From Pyropia yezoensis (lineage: Eukaryota; Rhodophyta; Bangiophyceae; Bangiales; Bangiaceae), in the NCBI GenBank assembly GCA_009829735.1, contig CM020618.1:34510894-34574893 (forward strand): a DNA stretch of 64,000 nucleotides. Direction: 5' to 3'. This document shows positions 30,515 to 41,300 of the stretch, piece after piece (positions within the stretch are counted from its first letter, which is position 1; every line of letters starts with the position of its first letter). Below the pieces are notes generated by a model. The model had not been told where the DNA came from and did no database searches. It saw only the letters and a list, made by a program, of their open reading frames with translations. The translations under genes and the position numbers were made by a program.

Positions 30515-33493
30515 CGGTCGGCCCCCTTTGACGGCGACGCCGCGGCGGGGGCGGACGGCACCGCCGACGGGAATGGCCACCGGGTGGTGGCGCTGGTGGA
30601 CGGGAGCGCCACGGAGGCGGTTGCGTTTTGGGTGCGCCCCGACGGCGGCGGCACCGTGCGGCGGGCGGCCGTGTCGGTGGCCGACGAGGAGATCCTCACG
30701 GGCGTGGAGGTGGGGGAGGTGGGCGCCCCCGCGGGGGACCCCACCGACTGGGCCGAGGTGGTCGTGACGTTTTCGTTTGATGGCCTCCCGGGCACGACGG
30801 CCTACACGCTGGAGGTGGAGGTGGGGGGTCCCGACAGTGGCGGCGACGATGACGGGGGGGAGACGACCACCCTCACCGTCACCCGCTACTACACGGCCGT
30901 GGGGGTGGCGGTGTACACCCGCCCCGCCGACGGGGGGGCCGCGACGGTGCTGACGGGCAGCGGCCGGGACGGCCTCCTCGTGGGGGACTGGCTGACCTTT
31001 GTCGCCCGCCCGGTGGTCACCCTCCGCAGCCGGGTGGTGGGCGCCCCCGCGGGCACCAACGGCGGCGCCGGCTCGGACGCCCTCAACGCGACGCTGTTTG
31101 AAAAGTCGGGCGACGTGTACCTCAACGTGGTCAGCTTCAACGCCAGCGGGTGTCCGCTCATTGGGGGCGCCGACACCACCAGCGACGACGCGGTGACCCC
31201 GCCCGCCGCGTACGGCGCGCGCGCCCACTCGGGGCCGCCCTCCTCCTCCCTCAGCGGCGGCCGCGACAGCAGCGACAACACGGTCGGGGACCCCGCCGAC
31301 GACGACCCCGACGCGAATGGCGACGACCCCGCGGCGGCGGTGGAGCCCGAGGCGGCCGCCAGCGTCAATGCCATCCTCCCCGAGGAGTGCGGGCTGGGCT
31401 TTTCCGCCGACGGCAACCGCCTGTCGCTGCGGTTCAACCTGTTCCGCGTCGGCACGGGCGGCTTTTCAGTGGTCTTTCGGTGGCCGGGCCTGGCCGAGGC
31501 GGTGGGGGGGGCGGGGGGCGGGGGCGGTGGAGAGAGTGACGAGGACGAGGGCGGCGGTGGCGGCGGCCCGGCGCCGCGCGAGTACACCAACACCCTCAAT
31601 GTGGCGCTCGCGCCGGGACCGCCCCCCCCCATCGTCATTGCCGGGTACGACGCGGTGCTGGACGCGTACGGGGGCGAGACGCTGGCCATGGCGGCGTTTA
31701 ACGTGGCGTCGCCGCCGGTGCAGCCGTTCCGCTTCAAGCGCCTGTCCATGCTCGTCAAGTCCAAGTGCCCCGCCGAGGGCACCGCCGCCCCCGGCGGCGG
31801 CGAAGAGGACAATGACCCCCTCGACGCGCTCGACGACGGCGGCGCCAGCGGCGCCGGCGACGACGCGGACGCGGCCAGCGCGGTTGCCGCGGGCGGTGAG
31901 GCCGACGGCACCGCCGCGATTAGCTTCCCGTGGGTGCAGGCCGCGTCGAGCCTCACCGCCCAGCCGTGGCAGACGGTGGCGTTCCGCACGCCCGTGCTGA
32001 CCGACCTCTCGCCGGGGGAGGACGCCCTCTACTGCGTCCGCGTGCTGTCGTCGCTCGTGTCGATTGACCTGCTGCGGGAGGCGGAGCAGGACCCCCACCG
32101 ATTCCGCTTTGCCGTTGCCCCGGACGGGGTGGCCCTGCCACGGTCGCCCGCCGCCGAGACGGTGCCGGGCGATGGGGCCGCCGCCCCGGCGGGGGGTGCG
32201 GCCTCCCCGTCTGCCGCCGCGGGGGCCAACGACACGGTGCTGGCGTTTGAGGTGAACCTAGCGCCCTACACGGAGCTGACCTTTTCGCAGCACAAGAGCG
32301 ACCAGCTGGCATCGGCGGTGGCGGCAGCCGTCGGCATTGACCCGGCCTCCATCTACCTGATTGCCGCCACGCCGCAGCGCTTCCCGGCAATCCTCAAGTC
32401 GGTGGTGGGCGGGGTCGACAGCGACGAGGAGGACGGCGACAGCAGCGGCGACGAGGAGGACGGCGACAGCGGCAGCGACGACGAGGACGTCAACGACGAG
32501 GATGCCTCGAATGCGGGTGACGGCCTGCGCGCCACGACGGACGCAGACGACGATGAGAGCAATGCAAAGAAGCAAGAGGTGGACGATGAGGAGGACCGGA
32601 AGCCACAGTTTCGTGGCCTCCGCATCCTCTACGTCATTGCCCCTGCCGTTGGGGGCAGTGCGTTGGACGTGAGCGCCCTCGCCACCGCCCTCACCGCGTT
32701 CATTCGTCCGTCCTCCGCCGCCGACGACTCGGCCGTGCTGGCCGCGGAGCGGCTCCCCGCAGCCGCCCCCCCACGGCTCGACCGGTCCATCTTCCTCCTC
32801 CCCTCCCAGGTGGCCCTCGCGGCAACGCCCGCGACGCGCACGCGCGCCGAGGCCGCCAACGCCATCCGCCTGCCGCCCGGCGTGGCGGACATTACCCGCG
32901 AGCTGGCGGGCGTGGCGGGCCTGTCCAAGGCCGGCACGGCCGGCGTCGTTGCTGCCGTTGCCGCGGCTGTCACGGCCATGGTCCTCGGCCTGCTGTGCGT
33001 GCACCACGCGGTGCACGGCATTGGGAGTGACTACTCGTGCTCCGAGTCGGACGCCATGTCCATCATTGGCGGCGGGATTGGCATGGGGGGGGGCGGGGGG
33101 GGGGGGAACCCCAAGGACGTGCCCGACCCCCACGCGGTCATGTATAAAATGCCCGTTCTCCGCGACAAGGACGGCCGCCGCTCCACGGACGTGTACAGCG
33201 TGGCGGCCGACGGGGATGACGGCTTGGGTGGGAGCCTCTTTGGCGGGGGCGGCGTCGGAGGGGGGGCCGGTGGCAGCCTTGACGATGGTCTGTGGGATCC
33301 TGGAGCAGACGGGGGCGGTGGCGGCGGCGTCGGCGACGGCTATGGCGGCGGCGTCTATGGCGGTGGCGGCATGCCGACTGCGCGCCCCAGCTCCCTCACC
33401 GCCCCCGACTCGAGGGGCGTCATGTACAACCACCCCGTCGCGCCCACCGCCACGGGGTCCGTGTCCCTGGAAGGGTTTGGCGGCCGGGGCTCG

Positions 33494-33525
<32 letters not shown>

Positions 33526-34081
33526 GGGCGGAATGGACGGCGGCGGCGGCGCGCTGTCGTCGTACGGGGCGGGCACGGCGGAGCGGGCGCAGGTGAGCCG
33601 CGCGCGGCGGGCGGCGAACGTGGTGCAGCGGGCGCTGCAGCTCAACATGTTGGGCAAACGTGGCCGCGGCGGCGGCGGCGGCGGCGGACCGGGCGGGGCG
33701 GCCGGCGGTGGCGGCGTGTTTGCGCGGCCGCCGCTGCCGCTCGACGGGGGCGGCCTCGGCCACGCGGCGACCGGCAGCGGCGGCGGCAGCGGCGGCAGCG
33801 GCGGGCCGGGCAGCCTGCCCGACACGACGCCGTCCACCACGCCGCCGACGCCCTTTAAGGCGCCCCCCCCGCCCGCCGGCGGGGACGGCCGCGTGGGGGG
33901 GGCGGGCGGGGGGGGCGGATCCGCCGCCGCCCGCCACCCCACCGGCGGACCGGGTGGCGGCGGGGGCGGGGGCGAGCGGGGTGAGCCGCCGGGCGGCGGC
34001 CGCCGCGTCCTCTACGAGGAGGAGCACGTGCCGTCGTACATGGCCATGGGCACCTGGGGGGGGGACGACAGCGACCTGTAG
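29783..34081 (+). CDS. Large membrane protein with acidic linker and Gly-rich tail (about 1432 aa)
   Basis: An unbroken frame to TAG; it is open back to 29234, but the sequence before ATG 29783 is homopolymer. N-terminal Gly/Ala repeats and an Arg block lead into a hydrophobic segment at about 30105-30225 encoded by GGCGGT-type repeats, a possible signal anchor. The next 900 residues look extracytoplasmic, with beta-like stretches (GDWLTFVARPVVTLRSRVV, RYYTAVGVAVY), NxS/T sites and a run of about 60 mostly acidic residues at 32410-32600. A clear membrane helix follows at about 32935-33015 (AVAAAVTAMVLGLLCVHHAV). The tail of about 355 residues is Gly-rich and contains two copies of a VMYxxPV motif (about 33136 and 33421), and the protein ends YMAMGTWGGDDSDL. 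No known family recognised. It converges with the RAD51-like gene, 124 bp from stop to stop. Confidence 0.65.
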
Positions 34082-34205
34082 GCCCCACGGGGAGGCGAGA
34101 GCATATCATCAAACAAACAAAAAACTCGACCAAGAAAAAACACCATAGCACACCCTGCCGCGCGCCCGCCCGGCCGCCCGCCGCCGCCGCGCGCGGGCCG
34201 GGGCG

Positions 34206-34955
34206 TCAAGCGGGGAGCTCAAACCAGACCGCCGCGGGCGGCACCTCGGCGCTCTTGACCACCCCCGCCGAGCGGGTGCGGGCCCCGACGGCGCCGGCTG
34301 GCGGCAGCGGCGGCGGCAGCGGCAGCGGCGGCGCCGCCCCCCCCCACCCCTCCGGCCGCGCCACCCACACCCGCACCGCCGGGCCCGGGAGCCACCCGTC
34401 GCCGAGGGCGGGCACCAGCACCCGGCGGCCGCCGTCGGGGGGGGCGCCGCCGCCCCCCCACCGGCTCGTCGCCTGGTTGCACCACACCACCGGGATGGCC
34501 CACCGGCCGGCGGCGGCGCCCAGCCGCTGCGCCAGCGCCGCCCGCACGCCGCGGGTGTGGTCGCCACTACCTCCCCCCCCCCCCCCCCCCCCCCCCCCGG
34601 GACCGCCCCCGCCACCACCACCCCCACCACCCGACAGGGGGGGGGGCTCGGCCGCCCGCAGCAGCAGCGTGCAGCCATCAAAGACGACCGCCGCGACGTG
34701 ACCACGGGAGCGCCCCAACAGCGCGTCGAGGGCGGTGGCGACCGCCATCACCTCTGCCGCGTCCGTCACCCGGTGGACGGCCGTGGCGGCCACCACCCGT
34801 CGCCCGGCGGCGGCGGCGGCATCCGCGTCGGCAACGGCACCGGCTGCGGCGGCCAGGGAGGCGGCTACCGCGGCGGCCACCGCGGCCGCCCGCGCCGCGC
34901 AGTAGCCGCCGTCGCCATCAATGTAGAGGACCCGCACCGCGTCACCGTTGCCGCT

Positions 34956-35003
<48 letters not shown>

Positions 35004-35699
35004 ACCGTTGCCGTCGCCGTCGTCGTCGTCGTCGCCATCGTTGCCGTCGTCGCCGCTGTCGCCGCAGACGACGCTGTGCCTCCCACCCCCCCCCCAGTCA
35101 GGGATCACTGGCCGCTGGGGCGGCAGCAGCACCGCAGCGGCGAGCAGGGCCAACGACAGGGCGGTCTTGCCCCCGCCCGGGGGTCCGGCCAGCTCGGTCA
35201 GCTGGCCGGCGCGGACGCCCCCGCCGAGCGCGCCGTCCACCGCAGACACAGTGGTGGGAACGTGGGAGCGGCGGCGGCGCCTGCCGCCGCCATCGCCGCC
35301 ACCGCCGCTGCTGCCGCCGCGGCCACGATCCTCGGCGTCGAGGAGCGCTGCCGCGGTGGGGGCCACTACAAAAAAAGGAAAAAAAAAAAGCCAGGCGGAG
35401 GGCAAAGGCGGAAGGGAGGGGGGGGGGAACGGCACGGCCAGGGGCGAGGCGGGTCAGCAAGCTACTCTGAGAGCTGCTGCTCCCGCCCAAGCCCCCGCCC
35501 CCCCCCCCCCACCCCCCCGCACCCCTCCCACGTGGGCCACCCCCGGCGGTCACGTACCAAACTGGGGGGTGAAGTAGGGCGGCGCGTCGGCGGCCGCGAC
35601 GGCCGCGTCTGCCCCCGCGGCCGACCCACCCGCGCCCGTGGCGGCGGCGGCGGTGGAGGGGGGGGAAGGGGGGGGAGCGGCGGCTGGCAGAGGGGCCAT
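34206..35699 (-). CDS. RAD51 paralogue, closest to RAD51B; two exons
   Basis: A RecA-fold ATPase expected to act in homologous recombination in the nucleus. Exon 1 is 35699-35558 and exon 2 is 35365-34206. The 192-bp intron has GTACGT at its 5' end and TTTGTAG at its 3' end, and joining restores phase. Exon 2 starts the ATPase core: TTVSAVDGALGGGVRAGQLTEL leads into Walker A GPPGGGKTALS, a pattern nearest to RAD51B among paralogues. Then come VRVLYIDGDGGY, a Walker B-like VAAVVFDGCTLLL, IPVVWCNQATSRW (the usual NQ-T-T region) and PALGDGWLPGPAVRVWVAR. The lysine and threonine of Walker A are present. A (GD)n insert from a GCCGTC repeat and Gly-rich inserts interrupt the core. The start is uncertain: the frame is open to ATG 35924. 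A helix-hairpin-helix N-domain was not seen. Confidence 0.75.
34950..35040 (-). repeat. Hexanucleotide repeat (GCCGTC) inside the RAD51-like exon
   Basis: About ten GCCGTC units on plus encode an Asp-Gly string between Walker A and the next conserved strand. A length change here would keep the frame. Confidence 0.85.
35366..35557 (-). other. Intron of the RAD51-like gene
   Basis: 192 bp, 5' GTACGT at 35557-35552, 3' TTTTTTTGTAG ending at 35366. The last exon-1 base plus TG makes a Val codon, so the frame is kept. The 5' splice site matches that of the channel intron. Confidence 0.75.
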
Positions 35700-36369
35700 G
35701 CGGCCTGCCCGCCGGGGTGTGGTACGACGTGCGCCGCCGACGAGTCGGCGGGCGGCGGCGGCAGAAGGGGGGGGACGGGGGGTACTCTGCGGCCAGAGGG
35801 TCTTGATGATGGCTGGTGGACGGCGGGAGGGGGGTCGGGAGCGGCGTGCAGGGAGTGATGAGTGCAGAGCGGTGGGCAGAGACGGCGCCAGGACAGGTCT
35901 GGGCCCGGGCTGGGTCCACGCCATCCGACTTCAAAGTACACTGAGCCATTTCAAGACCCACCGCCAAACTGCCTCCAACTCCCGAACCAGGTCTACATAG
36001 GTAGCTAGGGTTGGGACCAGCGATCAGACAGCAATAAAGTACGACAAGTTGTTCGATCGGACCGATAGTGACTGATTGAGTTGGAACCAATTCTGATACA
36101 TTAATGAAAATCAATATAGCCCCCAGCACGGCGCAAAGGGGGCTGAGAGCGAAGCTTTTTCAGAGGAGCGCCAAAATACATCCAGTATTCGAGGAGAAAA
36201 ATTGGCAGTAGTGAGCCTGCGGGAACAGCCCGCTCTAAATACATATAATTAGCGGCCACGTGTATTCCTACCGATTGTGTCCATGACCTGCGCCGCCGGC
36301 CTCATCCGCCCTCGCCGCGACGACGCCCCGCCGCCACCGTCTGTGCCGCGCGCCTTTCTCGTCGCGGCC
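35700..36369. other. Intergenic spacer upstream of the RAD51-like gene
   Basis: The first 225 bp may still be coding or 5' leader of that gene. 35940-36260 is less GC-rich than its surroundings and holds no ORF of note. Confidence 0.5.
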
Positions 36370-36930
36370 GGCGCCCTTGTCCGCCACTGTTGGCGCCGCC
36401 CGCCTCGCTCGCGGCCGCTTCCATGCGCCGCCACCGTCGGTGCCCCCCGCCACCACTGTCGCTGGCGCCTGTCCCTGCCGTCACCCCTGGTGGGGCCCGT
36501 CCCCCCCGTCACTGCCCTCTCCCTCGGCCGTCACCGTTGGTGTCGCCCGCGTCCCCCGTCGCAGGTCTCTCCCTCGGCCGTCACCGTTGGTGCAGCCGGC
36601 CCCCCCCGTCGCTCCCCCCGCCCCCGGCCATCATCGTCGGTGCCGCCCGCCTCTCCCGTCGCTGCCCCCCTCCGTCGGCCGTCACTGTTGGTGCCGCCCG
36701 CCTCCTCCGTCGTCGCCCCCTCCCTCGGTCGTCATCGTCGGTGCCGCGTGCCTCCTCCGTCGCTGCCCTCTCCCCTGGGCCGCCATCATTGCTGCCACCC
36801 GCCTCTTCTGTGGCCTCCCCCTCCCTCGGCCGCCATCATTGTTCCTGCGCGTCTCCTTTGTCGCGTCCGCCTCCCTCGGTCACCACCGCTCGTGCGGCGT
36901 TTCTCCCCCGTCGCCCTCGCCTCCCTCTGC
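36370..36930 (+). repeat. 51-54 bp degenerate minisatellite, about 10 copies
   Basis: Each unit carries CGTCGC, a CCCTCGG-type block, CCGTCA(C/T)(C/T)GTTGGTGCCGCCCGCC. The period is a multiple of three, so plus frames of 224-255 codons and minus frames stay open across it. I regard these as products of the repeat, not genes. Confidence 0.85.
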
Positions 36931-39038
36931 TGCCACCGCCGGCGGCTCTCACCTTGTCGGTGACGCTCACCTCCCTCCGCTGCGCGTCGGCATCGATGCT
37001 GACGTCGTCGCTGGGCGTCGCGGCCGCCGTGGCCGGCGCCCATACGACTAGAGGCATCTCTTCCCTCTCGCGGACGGTCCTTGCCCCCCCAGTGCGTGGT
37101 CCTACTATTTATCGACACGCGCGCGCACGTTTATTCCCCGCTCTCGATCATGCATAAACCCTCAAATAAAAGCAATCAAAGCACAACACCCGCACATGAC
37201 CACCTCAGAGGCGGCAGGACGATACGTCAGTGGAGGACGCCGGAAGCGTCGATGGGACAGCCTCCTCGCCCATGCCACCCTCCTCAACCTCGTCCTCACC
37301 CATCCGCCCGTCCACACCCCCGACGCCCAGGGTGAAGAGAAGGGAGGCAGACGCCACAAGCGAAAGGTCCGCGGCTGAGGGAGGTGATGGGCTGCGGGGA
37401 GTGGTGGTGAAGGACTGCGGGGGGGATGGTGTGGGTACTTGACACAAACGGCGCCAACCCACGCCGCGTGCTGCGCGGCACCGCATGTGCACAAGTGCAC
37501 AGAGGTGCGTGGGAGCGCTCGGCAAGAGGGGCCGCAGAACACTCAAGGAGGGGCGTCCGGAGCACCAGCACCCTGGCTCTGCCCGAGTTGTGGGAGGGGG
37601 GGGGACCAGCCCTGGCACTCCGGCGCAGAGGGGGCCGCGGGCGCCCTCCCGTGGGCCCACGGGCGTGGAACATGCCTGCGCCCAAACTGTGCGAGGAGGG
37701 GGGCCCCGCCGCGTTGGGACCGGTGGGGGCGGCCTCAGAACGTGGTGCTCGCGCGGGGAGATTCCACATGAGGCTGCCGCGCCTCGCCACACCAAGATTC
37801 CACATACGCGGATGTGCGTGCTCCAGCAACAGTACTTTTCAAGAAAGACCGAGGAAATTGCAAGTACTTGCTTGGTGAACGGCAAACTTCGAACGACGTT
37901 CGCCGTCTATTCGCCGTCCAATCATGTCGCAGCGCCGGAGAACGTGCGGCTCAGAGCTATTCAAGCTTCCCGTGCCCGACCCTCCAATTGACCAATCAGC
38001 GCCCCTATTGACGTCAAGCTGAGGGCGACTGTGAGCCACGAATCGACGTTCAGGGTGTCCATCTCGTATAGTAGCTTCGCTAATAAAATGAATTCATTGA
38101 ACCCGGTGGCAACCCTGCTCTCTATCTAGAGAGGACTCGGACGTTTCCCAGAGGGGTTTAATGGTTAATTAATGCACTTCTCTGACAATACTCTAAATTA
38201 TGTAAATACATGGAACCAAACAGCCGCGGGCGCGTTCACGACCAGATTTCCGGCTGTCGCCGACCGGACGTCCAGTTTCGCAACCCGCCTCCCCCTCTGG
38301 AGGCGCCTTCACGGGCCAGGCAGGTGGTTTTGGCCCCCCTTCCGCAAGAGGTCGGCCGTCGAGACGCGGCGAGAAGCGGGCGCGCGCGCAGTTGCCCCCC
38401 ACCGCACAACCCCCCCCACGACCCTGGGGCCCCCCCGCCCGTTTTGGGTGAGACCCCCGCCGCGGCGCGACCGGAGCGTGATTGTTCATAGCGGCGGGTG
38501 ATGCAGGGCCGCGCCTCGCGGGCGGGGTGTCGTCCGTGCAACGCCTGGCCCCCACTCTTTCTCCCCCTCTCCTATTGCTGCCGGCCTCGCCGTCCTGTCT
38601 TGTAGGACGTTCCCACCGTCCCTCGCACCTCCCACGTCTGTCTTCCGCCCGTTCATTTTGGTGTCCCTGCCCCCCCCTCCGGCCCTCTCTTGCGACGTTT
38701 CTCATCTCTCGCGCTCGACCGCTATTGTTGGTCTTCCTGCCGCCCCAGCTGGCTGACTTTCTCTGTTGGGGGAGCTCCCCGCGTGCCGTCTTTGGTCTGG
38801 CTGCGCCGTCGTGCCTCGCCTACCGCCTGCCGCCTTGGTGACGACTGCCCTCTTCTCCGAGGCCCGCCCGACCGCAGCTGCGCCTCGGAATCATTCAAGG
38901 GGATTGGCGCACCAGCACGACCCCACCCCCTCTCTTTTCCTCACCTATCTCTTGTTACCATTGCGGTCACTCGCCGCGACGTACTTTTTTCCGCCAGTAT
39001 CGCTACCCCCGCCCCCCTTCCCCCCTCATTTTCTCCGC
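36931..39038. other. Intergenic region with no supported gene
   Basis: Overlapping frames occur on both strands around 37200-38000 and 38190-38700 without domains. 38050-38230 is AT-richer. From about 38500 the plus strand is pyrimidine-rich, which would suit the promoter and leader of the gene starting at 39039. Confidence 0.5.
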
Positions 39039-41300
39039 ATGTCGGGCGCTATGGAGGGCGTGAAGGCGGCGCGCCCACTCCATTCCCCCCCCCCTTCCAC
39101 CGCCACCGCCGGAGTGGACATTCCCATGCAAGGGATGACAACGCCAGCGGCGGTGCCCGCGGCGGTGCCCGCGGCGGCGGCACCCCCCCCTCCGCCCGTT
39201 AACCTTGACGGCGCCATCACCGCCGCGCGGCGCTCCCTTCGCCGCGTCCACCAGTCCCTGCGCGGCGCGCTGGTGGCGTCGGCATCCGCAACAATCGGCG
39301 GTGGCGGGGGGAATGGTAGCGTCAGCGGCGGCGGTGGACGTATGGGAGCCGCGCGTGGCCGTGGCGGAGGCGGCGGCGGCGATGGGCGTCTGCCCGCTCG
39401 GTCGCCATCGACGGTGGCGGCGGTGGCAGAGTTGCAGCAGGCGCTTGCCGACCTTGCCGCCGCGACGGCGGCCGCGTTGAACGCCACTGCAGCAAAGAGG
39501 GCAGCTGCTGAAGTAGAGGCGCAGGAGACGGTGGCCGCCGCCGCGGCGGAAGCGGAAGCGGTGGCCTTGGCAAGGGGGGGGGGGGAGGGGGGCGATGGTG
39601 CCGCTTTCACCCCCTCGGCTGCCGCTGCCGACGAGGCGTCGTCCAAGGGGGAGCCAGGCAGGGACGGCGGGGGGGGAACCTCTGATGGCGGCAGCCACCG
39701 TGCGGTGCCTTTGCCACTGGCGGCTGGTGGGCGGGTAGCGGAAGGCGGTGGGAGTGGTGGGCCGTTTGCAGCTGTTGCGGCCAAACACGAGCCGCCGACG
39801 CCGCCTCCGTTCCCGCCAGCTGACCCTGTGAAGGGTGCGACGGCGGGGGCGTCACCCGGGGTGGGCACTCCCTCGGCCGCAGAGGCGCCGCCGGCAGAAG
39901 CAGGAGCGGCCGCCGCCGCCAGCGCCGGCCCGGCCGCGCCCAAGATGGAGGCAGGTGCGGCGGCGGCGGCGACCGCGGCTGCTCGGCCACCGGGCGAGGC
40001 GTCCGCGTCGCCCTCTCCCGCGGGGGCGGTGGCCGGTGGCGCTGGCGGGGGCACCCTGCGCGACGCACCCGCTGGGAGCGACGGCGGCGGCGCCGCCGCC
40101 ACGGCATTGCTGCCGTCCACGGCGGCTCGGACGGCCGCCGCGGCAACCCCCGCGACCGCCGCGAGCGTCAGCCCGCCATTGATGACCGCCCCCGGCGCAG
40201 CCCCCGCGCGACTTGCCACGCCCGCCGAGTCTGCGGAGGGTGCCCCCGCCTCTGCCAGCGTCAGCGGCGCTGCGCCCGCGGCGACGAGCGAGCGCGCCCC
40301 CGACCCTGCCGCGACGGCCGCGTCAACCGCCGCAGCGGCTGTTCGCGACGGCGAGCGCGTGCCGACGCTGCTGCCAGCCGCCGCGGCGGCCGCCCCTCCA
40401 CTGTCATTCGCGGCGGCGGCGGCGGCGACCACCGCCGCACAAGCAAGGGCGGCTGGCCGGGGGACAAGCCTCCTCGGCGGGGACCCCGGGTCCACCCCCA
40501 TGGGGGGGCCCGCGCCGGCCAGCGCGGCGGCTGCCCCCTCCGGGGCAGCCGCTCGTTCCACGTCGGTAGCGGCGGGGGCGCCACCCGTGGCGACACCCGC
40601 CACCGTGCGGCCGCCCCCCGCTGCCGCCCCCATTGGGGACAAGCCGCTGCCGCCCGCCACCGCCACCGCCTCCGCTGCCGTTGCTGCCAGCCCGTCCACC
40701 ACCGCCGCCGCCGAGCTCCAGCCCCGCCCCGCGGCGCCCGCGACCCTGCCGCCACCGACGCCGTCGCCGCCTCCCCCGCTGCCGCGGCCGCCGTCGCCGC
40801 CGTCGCGGCTAATGCCTGGCGAGGTGGGAGCGCCGTCGGGGATGGCGGCGCTGGTCGCCCGCCGCGACGCGCTGGTCGCGTCGGTCCGGGCGGCCAATAA
40901 GCACCTGGCGGTGCTCATTTCGGCGCTGCGCTCCACGCACGCCGACGTGACGGTAATGGGGGAGGAGTGGCGGGGGGGGGGGGCGGGGGGGGGGGGGGCG
41001 GGTTCGGCGGTCGATAGTGGGGTGGGGGGGGGAGCGAGCAATCGAACGGGGTCGGACGGAGAGGGGAAGCTTGGGCGGGGGAGGGGAGCTCCCTGGCGGG
41101 TGTGGCCGCTGCTCGCATTGGCAGCCTTTTTTTTTGTGGGGGAATATTGGCGCCGTGCTGGCCGGCCTTCCAACCAGAGGCGGGGGCAGGAACTGAACGC
41201 GGCGGGGACGTCCCCCAGCCCCAGCGTTGTGCCCCACGATCACGAGGCCGCTGGCGGCGTGGGGGGCGGCTCGCAGTTGCTCGGCAGCGGCCACACCTAG
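39039..41300 (+). CDS. Ala/Pro-rich protein with a conserved-looking C-terminal helix (753 aa)
   Basis: The first ATG after a pyrimidine-rich leader is at 39039 (MSGAMEGVKAARPL); the frame is open from 38766 and ends at 41300. A helix near residues 65-90 (AITAARRSLRRVHQSLRGALVAS) and a second, Ala-rich coiled stretch at about 130-180 precede roughly 400 residues of disordered Ala/Pro/Thr sequence. Near 40850-40960 lies RRDALVASVRAANKHLAVLISALRS followed by THADVTVM. Its spacing (N-K-x-L..LI..LR....DV..M) faintly recalls the C-terminus of Mediator subunit 30; this is a guess. A last segment (VWPLLALAAFFFVGEYW, about 41101-41151) could be a tail anchor, or a non-coding extension if an unseen intron removes it. 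Confidence 0.5.
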   Translation: MSGAMEGVKAARPLHSPPPSTATAGVDIPMQGMTTPAAVPAAVPAAAAPPPPPVNLDGAITAARRSLRRVHQSLRGALVASASATIGGGGGNGSVSGGGGRMGAARGRGGGGGGDGRLPARSPSTVAAVAELQQALADLAAATAAALNATAAKRAAAEVEAQETVAAAAAEAEAVALARGGGEGGDGAAFTPSAAAADEASSKGEPGRDGGGGTSDGGSHRAVPLPLAAGGRVAEGGGSGGPFAAVAAKHEPPTPPPFPPADPVKGATAGASPGVGTPSAAEAPPAEAGAAAAASAGPAAPKMEAGAAAAATAAARPPGEASASPSPAGAVAGGAGGGTLRDAPAGSDGGGAAATALLPSTAARTAAAATPATAASVSPPLMTAPGAAPARLATPAESAEGAPASASVSGAAPAATSERAPDPAATAASTAAAAVRDGERVPTLLPAAAAAAPPLSFAAAAAATTAAQARAAGRGTSLLGGDPGSTPMGGPAPASAAAAPSGAAARSTSVAAGAPPVATPATVRPPPAAAPIGDKPLPPATATASAAVAASPSTTAAAELQPRPAAPATLPPPTPSPPPPLPRPPSPPSRLMPGEVGAPSGMAALVARRDALVASVRAANKHLAVLISALRSTHADVTVMGEEWRGGGAGGGGAGSAVDSGVGGGASNRTGSDGEGKLGRGRGAPWRVWPLLALAAFFFVGEYWRRAGRPSNQRRGQELNAAGTSPSPSVVPHDHEAAGGVGGGSQLLGSGHT

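Noticed and set aside
28034..31228. 1064-codon minus frame
   Set aside because: It is the complement of the large membrane protein gene and of G runs; composition is Pro/Arg/His repeats.
32258..34027. 589-codon minus frame opposite the large membrane protein
   Set aside because: The plus strand has the membrane helix, acidic linker and motif repeats; the minus frame has none.
36277..37157. Plus frames of 224-255 codons
   Set aside because: They lie on a 51-54 bp minisatellite whose period keeps all frames open.
39026..41173. 715-codon minus frame opposite the Ala/Pro-rich gene
   Set aside because: Mirror of an Ala-codon-rich plus frame; no features of its own.
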